Assembly (NCBI RefSeq): GCF_028595305.1
Contig: NZ_JAQQXS010000001.1
Coordinates: forward strand, 364,191-428,190
DNA from: Roseateles koreensis
GTDB taxonomy: Bacteria; Pseudomonadota; Gammaproteobacteria; Burkholderiales; Burkholderiaceae_C
Reading direction: 5' to 3'
Length of the DNA: 64,000 nucleotides
Below, piece by piece: positions 57,689 to 64,000 of this stretch (position 1 is the first letter of the stretch; every line of letters begins with the position of its first letter). The position numbers and the translations under genes are program-made. The notes under the pieces are model-generated. The model worked only from the letters and a program-made list of their open reading frames with translations, did not search any database and was not told where the DNA came from.

Positions 57689-59329
57689 ATGAGTTCAAAC
57701 CAAACGCCGATGACCCGCCCGTATTTATCCAAATTTCAGAGACGGCCTTTGCGCCGCCCGTTCATGAAGAAAGCGCCGCGCTCGCCAATGTTCAGTTTGA
57801 GGAATTGCCTGTTGGGGCTGGGCATTGCGGGTTCGCTGTGGGCGGCGGTCACGGTTCAGGCCGCCGATACGGTGTTGGGTTCGCAGGCGCCTTATGGCGG
57901 GGCAAGTGGCCCCGTGCTGACCCCGACAAATCCCAAGACCGGGACTTGGACGGTGATTCGGGGCGCCACATCGACGGCGGCCAAACCTGCCACTGCAGCC
58001 ACGGCCACACCCTCATCAAGTGCCAGTGCGCCGACACCTGCGCCTGCTCCTGCATCACTTGGGGCGTTGCCCGCGGGCGGCTCGGTTGGTGATCCCTTGG
58101 CGATCAAAGGCTTTGCCGTCGCTATCGGCGGCGCCTTGAAGTCTGACAACGATGAGGTCTGGGGCCGCCTTGTCACCCTGGCCGGCGGTAAAGGGGCGCG
58201 TTTTGTGGTGTTCAGCACTGCGTCTGAAGACCCGGAGACGAGCGCACGTCAAACCATCGAGCTTTTGCAGCGGCGCGGCGCCGTGGCCGAGGCGCTGCCC
58301 GTGGCGCCCAAGTTCAGCTGGGTCGACCTTAACAAGGTGGTGCGCGACCCCGCCTTGATCAACAAGATCAAGAATGCCCGGGGCGTGTTTTTCACGGGTG
58401 GCGCCCAGGAGCGCATCGTGGATGTGCTGGCACCCGGGGGGAACGCCACGCCCATGTTGGAGGCGATCTGGGACGTGTACCGGCGCGGTGGCGTGGTGGC
58501 CGGCACGTCGGCCGGCGCCGCCATCATGAGCGCGGTGATGTTTCGTGATGCACCCAGCGTCATCAATATCATGAAAGGCAAATGGGTGGAGGGCCGGCAG
58601 ATCGACCGGGGCCTGGGCTTTGTCGGGCCGGATCTGTTTGTTGACCAGCATTTTCTGAAACGCGGCCGTTTCGGGCGGATGATTCCGCTCATGATGGCCA
58701 AGGGCTACAAGTTGGGTCTGGGGGTCGACGAAAACACCGCCGCCATCATGCATGGGGACGAGGTGGAAGTCATTGGTGGCAAGGGCGCGTTGCTGGTCGA
58801 CCTGAACGAGGTCAAGACCGATCCGACCCTGGGCGCGTTCAATGTGACCAACGCCCGCCTGAGCTATCTAGACCACGGCGACCGATTCAATCTCAAGACA
58901 CGTGTTACCACGCCGTCGGCCGTTAAGTTGCGCGGCGACAAACTCGATGCCAATGCCGCTGATTTCAAGCCGTATTACACCGAGGAGTTGTTCCACCTCG
59001 ACATGCTGGGCGACTCCACCATCTCCAACGCGATGAGCTACTTGATTGACAGCAACCGCAACGAGGTGCGCGGCCTGACCTTTGATGTGTTGCCCAAGCC
59101 GGGGGACCCGGTGGCCGAGCTGGGCTTCTTGTTTCGCCTGTACAAAGGCCGCGGTAGCTACGGCTGGAGCACCGACGAGCTGGGGGGCGAAGAGTACACC
59201 GTGATCAATGTCTATCTGGATATCACGCCTGTGCGCATGCCGCAGCCGATTTATGGCCCATGGACTGGTCCGGTGGGTCATGTGGGACCCGCTGGCAGCG
59301 CTGCCGAGCGGGGTGATGGGCCTCAGTGA
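57689..59329 (+). CDS. Secreted cyanophycinase (peptidase family S51)
   Basis: A 546-aa protein from ATG 57689, set by AAGGAGG. A signal peptide (LLGLGIAGSLWAAVTVQAAD) is followed by an Ala/Thr/Ser/Pro-rich linker (about 95-130). The cyanophycinase core has AIGGAL, FFTGGAQERIVDVL and the nucleophile Ser274 in GTSAGAA, then HFLKRGRFGRM and LGLGVDENTA. It should cut the Asp-Arg polymer cyanophycin into dipeptides. The export signal makes it a scavenging enzyme and not one for an internal reserve. No cyanophycin synthetase gene is in the window. Confidence 0.93.
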   Translation: MSSNQTPMTRPYLSKFQRRPLRRPFMKKAPRSPMFSLRNCLLGLGIAGSLWAAVTVQAADTVLGSQAPYGGASGPVLTPTNPKTGTWTVIRGATSTAAKPATAATATPSSSASAPTPAPAPASLGALPAGGSVGDPLAIKGFAVAIGGALKSDNDEVWGRLVTLAGGKGARFVVFSTASEDPETSARQTIELLQRRGAVAEALPVAPKFSWVDLNKVVRDPALINKIKNARGVFFTGGAQERIVDVLAPGGNATPMLEAIWDVYRRGGVVAGTSAGAAIMSAVMFRDAPSVINIMKGKWVEGRQIDRGLGFVGPDLFVDQHFLKRGRFGRMIPLMMAKGYKLGLGVDENTAAIMHGDEVEVIGGKGALLVDLNEVKTDPTLGAFNVTNARLSYLDHGDRFNLKTRVTTPSAVKLRGDKLDANAADFKPYYTEELFHLDMLGDSTISNAMSYLIDSNRNEVRGLTFDVLPKPGDPVAELGFLFRLYKGRGSYGWSTDELGGEEYTVINVYLDITPVRMPQPIYGPWTGPVGHVGPAGSAAERGDGPQ

Positions 59330-59358
59330 TGACGGCTCAGCGATGACGCTGCAATGAA

Positions 59359-59374
59359 GGGCCTCAACAGGCCC
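59359..59374. terminator. Weak hairpin between cyanophycinase and the ParB-like gene
   Basis: GGGCC and GGCCC form a 5-bp stem with a 6-nt loop in the 60-bp gap between convergent genes. Only short T-poor sequence follows on either strand, so termination is uncertain. Confidence 0.35.
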
Positions 59375-59389
59375 GTTCACCAAGGCGAT

Positions 59390-60310
59390 TTATTCAACGT
59401 TGTCAGCGCTTGTGGCGGCGTTCAATTGCGCGGTGAGGCTGGCAACCTGGGCCTTCAAAGCTTTGTTTTCTTCGGTCAATTCTTGCACGGTGCTTTGTAG
59501 CAGTTTGACCTGGGCTTCGCGGTTGCGTTGATCGCGCTCTTCGGCGCTCAGGGGCTCGGCGGCCTTGGGGTCACCTGTACTATTTTCGTCATCGGGTGCA
59601 GCATCGCCAGCCAACTCCGCGCGACGGCCTGACTTGCCTTCGCGCACGCGTTTGGCGGCTTGCTGCAATTCTTTTTTACCGCCCGCTACGGCTGCCTTTT
59701 GTTCTTCTTCCGGCAGGCTGGCCACGGTGGCTGCGGCGTTGATGGAAATGGTGCCTGCCTTGACTGCTTCCACCAATTCGGGCGTTGCGCTCTTCTGGAT
59801 TTTTTCGATTTGTACCACGGTGTTCGCGCTGATGCGTGCTGCCTTGGCAATGGCTTCCCGGGTGTTGAGCCGATCCGGCGGCGTCACCGGGGCCTGGGCA
59901 TCGGCAAGAGGCTGTTCGGCGCTGGCACCGCTGTTGCCGCTGTGTTCGGAATGCTCGGCAGGTGCGGCGGGCAAGGTCCGTGTGGCAACGATTTCTTTTT
60001 TGCGCAGCGCCAACACGCCGCGCTGGAAGTCGGACACGCTGCGGCGCCCCAGATGTTGGTCGATCATCCACAGATGCACGTCATCCATGGACTTGAACCG
60101 CGTGTTCTGCACGGTCTGAAATGGAATGCCGTGCTTGCTGCAAATGCCGTAGCGGTTGTGGCCGTCCACCAAAACATCGCCCCACAGCACCAAGGCATCT
60201 CGGCAGCCTTCGGCGAGGATGCTGCGCTCCAGCGCCTGATGCTCTTCAGGTGTCAGTGGGTCGATGTAGGCGCGCAGTTCTTCATTGACGGTGATGGTGG
60301 GGAGGTTCAT
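59390..60310 (-). CDS. Orphan ParB-like nuclease-domain protein
   Basis: About 306 aa from ATG 60310. It has a ParB/Srx-type N-domain (LPTITVNEELRAYIDPL, then LVDGHNRYGICSKHGI near residues 47-62 and IDQHLGRRSVS). A central helix-turn-helix-like region (AIAKAARISANTVVQIEKIQ) and a Gln/Glu-rich C-terminal coiled coil (about 265-300) follow. No ParA or parS-like site is nearby. Such orphan proteins occur on mobile elements and chromosomes; the role is unknown. Confidence 0.8.
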   Translation of the reverse strand: MNLPTITVNEELRAYIDPLTPEEHQALERSILAEGCRDALVLWGDVLVDGHNRYGICSKHGIPFQTVQNTRFKSMDDVHLWMIDQHLGRRSVSDFQRGVLALRKKEIVATRTLPAAPAEHSEHSGNSGASAEQPLADAQAPVTPPDRLNTREAIAKAARISANTVVQIEKIQKSATPELVEAVKAGTISINAAATVASLPEEEQKAAVAGGKKELQQAAKRVREGKSGRRAELAGDAAPDDENSTGDPKAAEPLSAEERDQRNREAQVKLLQSTVQELTEENKALKAQVASLTAQLNAATSADNVE

Positions 60311-60420
60311 GGCTGGCAATGCAAATGCAAAAAGGAGGCGGGGAGGGGCGGGATTATGCGGGAGTGGAATTTTGGCCGCCTGAGGGAAGCGAAAAGTGCG
60401 GCGCCTGAGACAATGCGCCC

Positions 60421-60924
60421 ATGAGTGCTGAAACTTCTCGCCCCGAGGGCTTTATTCGTGTTCAGGCCGCCTTGCAGGCGAGCCAACATCCCCATGCGCC
60501 GATTTGGCTTGACGTTACGGCACGCACCTCGCAAGAGGCAGCTGAGGCGCTGGGCGTGAGCGTCGGGCAAATCGCCAAGTCGGTGGTATTCCGGCGCAAG
60601 CTTGATGGTGTCGCTGTGATGGTGATTGCGCCAGGTGACAGGCGTGTAGATGAGAAAAAACTCAGCCTGCACACCGGGCCCCTTGGGCGTGCCGATGCCG
60701 AGTTCGTCAAAGCCAACACGGGATTTTCAATCGGCGGCGTTTCACCCTTGGGGTTTGCCCCTCAAGCCGGCTTGTCCCGGCCGGTGGTCTATGTGGATCG
60801 TGAGTTATTTCGGTTTGAGGTGATCTGGGCCGCGGCTGGCCACCCTCACGGGGTTTTTCAGATGACACCCGAACAATTGGCGGCATTGACCGACGCACCG
60901 GTGATCGAGGTGGCGCAAGCATGA
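60421..60924 (+). CDS. YbaK/EbsC-family aminoacyl-tRNA deacylase
   Basis: A 167-aa protein of the YbaK/ProX editing family, which hydrolyses mischarged tRNA (for example Cys-tRNA-Pro or Ala-tRNA-Pro). It has TSQEAAEALGVSVGQIAKSVVFR, VMVIAPGDRRVDEKKLS with the conserved Lys, and the glycine-rich GFSIGGVSPLG and WAAAGHPHGVFQM. It overlaps the next gene by four bases (ATGA). Confidence 0.93.
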   Translation: MSAETSRPEGFIRVQAALQASQHPHAPIWLDVTARTSQEAAEALGVSVGQIAKSVVFRRKLDGVAVMVIAPGDRRVDEKKLSLHTGPLGRADAEFVKANTGFSIGGVSPLGFAPQAGLSRPVVYVDRELFRFEVIWAAAGHPHGVFQMTPEQLAALTDAPVIEVAQA

Positions 60925-61175
60925 GTCAGCCTTTTTTACCCAACGTGCCGGCCGTGTCCAGCGTGCCGAGTCCGTGCACCAATGTCTGCAAAATGCATGA
61001 GGCCACGGGTTGGTGTCAGGGTTGTGCCCGCACTATTCCTGAAATCACCATCTGGTCCAAGGCCGACGATGCCACGCGCCGCTCCATCCTGGCTCAATTG
61101 CCAACCCGGCGTGAGGTCCTGCTGGATCAAGGCGTCTTCACAGCAGCAACGGCGGCTGATATCTCGGGGCCTTGA
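60921..61175 (+). CDS. DUF1289 protein
   Basis: An 84-aa protein with the cysteine pattern of DUF1289 (SPCTNVCKMHEATGWCQGCAR), probably metal- or cluster-binding, followed by a helix (TRRSILAQLPTRRE). Function not established. Its start overlaps the YbaK-type gene, so the two are translated together. Confidence 0.92.
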   Translation: MSQPFLPNVPAVSSVPSPCTNVCKMHEATGWCQGCARTIPEITIWSKADDATRRSILAQLPTRREVLLDQGVFTAATAADISGP

Positions 61176-61281
61176 CGGCGCCGACCCTGCCGATCGTGCT
61201 TAGCGCGGGCGGCAGACCCCTTTCCGCTCAACGGGTTGCCGCTGACGAGCCACGTTCAACGCCACACTAGGAGGCTTTGCC

Positions 61282-61932
61282 ATGAAACACCTGCGTTTTT
61301 ATTTTGACCCCATCTCCCCGTATGCGGCCCTGGCTTTCGAGCGTTTGCCCGAGGCCTTGCAGGGCTGCAGCTACAGCGTCGAGTACCGCCCCATTCTGTT
61401 TGCTGCCTTGCTGCACGCCATCGGCCAAAAAGGGCCCGCTGAAATCGAGAGTAAGCGCCAGTGGACTTTCCGGCAGATTGCCTGGACGGCGCACAAACTG
61501 GGTATTCCGCTGCAAGTACCGGCCTCGCACCCCTTCAATCCCTTGCCCTTGTTGCGCTTGGCCTGGGCCTGCGCGCCGGTTGGTGGCACGCCCAATCGGC
61601 TGACCGTCGAAACGATCTTTCGACATGTCTGGCAGGGCGAGGGCGCGGACGCCAATGCCGAGCCGCGTTTGCAGGCCTTGCAGGAAGTGCTCGAGCCGCA
61701 ACGCGACCCCGCCAGCGAAGCGGTGAAAGAAGACCTGCGTACCGCCACCGAAGCGGCCTTGAACGCGGGCGTCTTCGGGGTGCCCACCATTGAGGTGGAT
61801 GGCCGCATGTTCTGGGGTCAGGATTCGCTCGACATGTTGGCTGCCTATCTGCGTGGCGACCCGTGGTTTGAACAAGGTGAATGGGAAGCCGCAGCCCGGC
61901 CGCGCCCCGGTGTACGCAGAGGTACGCATTGA
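61282..61932 (+). CDS. DsbA-family protein, 2-hydroxychromene-2-carboxylate isomerase type
   Basis: A 216-aa thioredoxin-fold protein with no CxxC. The motif FYFDPISPYA at the N-terminus has Ser in the glutathione-contacting position, as in HCCA isomerases and kappa GSTs. GVFGVPTIEVDGRMFWGQDSLDML near the C-terminus is also typical. The likely reaction is a glutathione-dependent isomerisation of an aromatic degradation product; the substrate is inferred. AGGAGG lies before the ATG. Confidence 0.88.
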   Translation: MKHLRFYFDPISPYAALAFERLPEALQGCSYSVEYRPILFAALLHAIGQKGPAEIESKRQWTFRQIAWTAHKLGIPLQVPASHPFNPLPLLRLAWACAPVGGTPNRLTVETIFRHVWQGEGADANAEPRLQALQEVLEPQRDPASEAVKEDLRTATEAALNAGVFGVPTIEVDGRMFWGQDSLDMLAAYLRGDPWFEQGEWEAAARPRPGVRRGTH

Positions 61933-61985
61933 TTTGTTGAAGTGCGCAGGCGAGTGACATCGCTACCCTAAGGCTTACCCTTGTT

Positions 61986-62018
61986 GGTTTGAAAATTTCA
62001 CATCAAGAAATTTCAACC
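61986..62018. repeat. Imperfect inverted repeat upstream of the MHS transporter
   Basis: GGTTTGAAAATTTC (61986-61999) and GAAATTTCAACC (62007-62018) are inverse copies apart from two single-base bulges, about 130 bp before the transporter start. The repeat is A/T-rich against a GC-rich background, so it may be an operator. The regulator is unknown. Confidence 0.45.
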
Positions 62019-62147
62019 TAGGGTTGCAGCCCATTTTGTCAGCCAGCATTCAGCGCGACGTCAGAGTTAGGTCAGAGCAGGGCGCCATAGTTGCGGACAA
62101 GGGCCATCGGTCGATGGTTCTCAAGCAGATTACGGAGACTTCTCAAC

Positions 62148-63830
62148 ATGGCAACTGCAAGCGCAGTGTCCACCAACACGCCCATGACCACCGAGGAGAA
62201 GAAGGTCATCTTCGCCTCCTCGCTGGGCACCGTGTTCGAGTGGTACGACTTCTACCTCTACGGTTCCTTGGCGCCTATCATCGCCAAGCAATTCTTCAGT
62301 CAATTGGATCCGCAGGCGGCGTTCATCGCCTCGCTGCTGGCCTTTGCCGCGGGCTTCATCGTGCGTCCTTTTGGCGCGCTGGTGTTCGGTCGCCTTGGCG
62401 ACATGATTGGCCGCAAGTACACCTTCTTGGTGACGATCCTGATCATGGGCTTGTCCACCTTCATCGTGGGTGTCTTGCCGGGGTCGGCCACGATTGGTGC
62501 TGCAGCGCCGGTTATCTTGATCGGCCTGCGCATGCTGCAGGGCTTGGCGCTTGGCGGTGAGTACGGCGGTGCTGCCACCTATGTGGCTGAGCATGCTCCC
62601 GCTGGCAAGCGCGGTGCCTACACCTCCTGGATTCAAACCACGGCGACGCTGGGCCTGTTCCTGTCGCTGATGGTGATTCTGGGTACCCGCAGCGCGATCG
62701 GTGAAGCCGCCTTCGCGGATTGGGGCTGGCGCGTGCCGTTCATCGTCTCCATCCTCTTGCTGGGCATCAGCGTGTGGATTCGTCTGAGCATGAACGAATC
62801 GCCCGCTTTCCAGAAGATGAAGGCCGAGGGCAAGACGTCCAAGGCGCCGCTGTCCGAGTCTTTCGGTCAATGGAAGAACCTGAAGATCGTCATGCTGGCG
62901 CTGTTCGGCGTGGTCGCCGGCCAGGGTGTGGTGTGGTACACGGGCCAGTTCTACGCGCTGTTCTTCTTGACCAGCGTGCTGAAGGTGGACTCGGGCACGG
63001 CCAACATCCTGATTGCAGTCTCGCTGCTGATTGGCACGCCGTTCTTCGTGATCTTCGGCACTCTGTCTGACAAGATCGGCCGCAAGCCCATCATCATGGC
63101 GGGCCTGCTGCTGGCCATCGTCACCTACTTCCCGCTGTTCAAGGCTTTGACCAACGCGGCCAACCCGGATCTGGCTCAAGCGCAAGCGACCTCGCAGATC
63201 ACGCTGACAGTGGACACCAACACTTGCTCGTTCCAAGGCAGCCCGGTGGCCAAGGAAGTGGACTTCACCAGCTCTTGCGACATCGCCAAGCGTGCGCTGG
63301 CGCAATCGTCCGCCAGTTACGAGACGGTGTCCGGCCCCGTGGGTTCGGTGGCTGTGATCAAGATTGGCGACAAGGTGATCAATGGCTTGAACGCCACCAA
63401 GCTCAACGACTACAAGTTTGACGACGCGTCGGTCAAGGGCATTGCCGCCTTCCGTAAAGAGTTGGCTGAAGGGCTGAAATCGGCCGGCTACCCCAGCAAG
63501 GCTGATCCTGCCAAGGTGAACAAACCGATGGTGGTGGCAATCCTGGCGGTGCTGGTGCTGTACGTGACTATGGTTTACGGCCCGATTGCTGCGATGCTGG
63601 TGGAGATGTTCCCGACCCGCATCCGCTACACCTCGATGAGCTTGCCTTACCACATCGGCAACGGCTGGTTCGGTGGTTTGCTGCCCTCGATCACCTTTGC
63701 GATGGTGGCGCAGAACGGCAATATCTATCACGGTCTCTGGTACCCGATTGGCGTGGCCGCCATGACCTTGGTGATTGGTCTGTTGTTCGTGCGTGAAACC
63801 AAGGATGTGAACATCTACGCGCACGACTGA
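62148..63830 (+). CDS. MHS-family major facilitator transporter with periplasmic insertion
   Basis: A 560-aa protein from ATG 62148, with ACGGAG upstream. It has the metabolite:H+ symporter pattern: [50 protein letters not shown] and, in the second half, [11 protein letters not shown]. About 12 helices are visible. Between helices 9 and 10 is an extra soluble domain of about 115 residues (about 340-455) with two Cys, predicted to face the periplasm. The family imports organic acids, proline-betaine or shikimate; the substrate here is unknown. Confidence 0.94.
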   Translation: MATASAVSTNTPMTTEEKKVIFASSLGTVFEWYDFYLYGSLAPIIAKQFFSQLDPQAAFIASLLAFAAGFIVRPFGALVFGRLGDMIGRKYTFLVTILIMGLSTFIVGVLPGSATIGAAAPVILIGLRMLQGLALGGEYGGAATYVAEHAPAGKRGAYTSWIQTTATLGLFLSLMVILGTRSAIGEAAFADWGWRVPFIVSILLLGISVWIRLSMNESPAFQKMKAEGKTSKAPLSESFGQWKNLKIVMLALFGVVAGQGVVWYTGQFYALFFLTSVLKVDSGTANILIAVSLLIGTPFFVIFGTLSDKIGRKPIIMAGLLLAIVTYFPLFKALTNAANPDLAQAQATSQITLTVDTNTCSFQGSPVAKEVDFTSSCDIAKRALAQSSASYETVSGPVGSVAVIKIGDKVINGLNATKLNDYKFDDASVKGIAAFRKELAEGLKSAGYPSKADPAKVNKPMVVAILAVLVLYVTMVYGPIAAMLVEMFPTRIRYTSMSLPYHIGNGWFGGLLPSITFAMVAQNGNIYHGLWYPIGVAAMTLVIGLLFVRETKDVNIYAHD

Positions 63831-63846
63831 TGCTCAGCATCCCATG

Positions 63847-63877
63847 AAAAGGGCGTCCCGATGGACGCCCTTTTTTT
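63847..63877 (+). terminator. Rho-independent terminator after the MHS transporter
   Basis: AAAAGGGCGTCC pairs perfectly with GGACGCCCTTTT around a CGAT loop and is followed by a T-run. The group II intron 5' end begins three bases after the T-run. Confidence 0.96.
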
Positions 63878-63880
63878 GCG

Positions 63881-64000
63881 GTGCGCCCGGCAGGGCGCAC
63901 CCACTCGGAGGTGAAAGTCCTCTACTCGCCCGGCAAGGGGAAGAGTTAGCCAAAGGCAAGGGTTTCGCGGGTGACTGCGAGTCTGAAGGAAGCCGGAGGG
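63881..64000 (+). mobile_element. 5' end of a group II intron (truncated by the window edge)
   Basis: The segment begins GTGCG, the bacterial group II intron 5' consensus. It first forms the hairpin GTGCGCCC / GGGCGCAC and then has the familiar early domain I stretches CGGAGGTGAAAGTCCTC, GGGGAAGAGTTAGCC and GTGACTGCGAGTCTGAAGG. The reverse transcriptase/maturase and domains V-VI would lie beyond the window. Placement right after a terminator hairpin resembles the insertion habit of IIC introns, but the subclass cannot be fixed from 120 bases. Confidence 0.82.

Noticed and set aside
62130..63824. 564-codon open frame antisense to the MHS transporter
   Set aside because: The translation is His/Gln/Arg-rich with no fold signature, as expected for the reverse of a membrane protein gene.

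Overview
The window is a gene-dense stretch of a chromosome from a Gram-negative betaproteobacterium, most likely Burkholderiales and Comamonadaceae-like. The basis is the high-GC coding style, the exbB-exbD-lpxK-(Trm112-like)-kdsB-adk order, the ccoISNOQPG / fnr / hemN cluster and the overall protein character. Identification below genus-group level is inference. Nearly all genes are intact. The left edge cuts a TonB-dependent receptor and the right edge cuts what looks like a group II intron.

Layout. 1-7.3 kb: a truncated TonB-dependent receptor, then tonB-exbB-exbD-exbD and a secreted TPR protein (outer-membrane uptake energised by the proton-motive force). 7.4-14.2 kb: mostly minus-strand genes. 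They are a short-chain dehydrogenase with a striking operator, adk, kdsB, a Trm112-like protein, lpxK and a second exbD/exbB pair (envelope biogenesis), followed by xseA on the plus strand. 14.3-26.7 kb: sodB, a DUF192 protein, then a microaerobic respiration module. This module holds the copper ATPase ccoI, ccoS, the cbb3 oxidase ccoNOQP, ccoG, a short FixH-like gene, a small unknown membrane protein, fnr, hemN and a SafE-like membrane protein. Two perfect FNR boxes, one inside ccoS ahead of ccoN and one ahead of hemN, tie the module to the FNR regulator it encodes.

26.8-41.2 kb: housekeeping genes. They are icd, an HPF-like factor, a cold-shock protein, clpS-clpA, lpxH-ppiB-ppiA, a TPR protein, cysS, an AlkA-type glycosylase, accA, tilS, lysC and a tRNA-Ser(GCU).

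41.2-49 kb is the least conventional part. A patatin-like lipase, a B12-binding-type radical SAM enzyme and a membrane GGDEF-EAL protein lie in tandem on one strand, flanked by two solute-binding proteins that have no ABC permease or ATPase partner. I regard this as the best candidate for an undescribed system.

49-64 kb: a PaiB-like flavoprotein and a GNAT acetyltransferase; ETF-ubiquinone oxidoreductase with a palindromic operator over its promoter; a lipoprotein; an SDR; and a YceH-like protein. Then comes a complete TonB-dependent receptor divergent from a secreted cyanophycinase, a plausible cyanophycin-scavenging pair. An orphan ParB-like protein, a YbaK-type deacylase, DUF1289, a DsbA-like isomerase and an MHS-family transporter follow. 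The transporter terminator is followed directly by the 5' end of the group II intron.

All calls come from reading the sequence and from knowledge of the protein families; no database search was possible.
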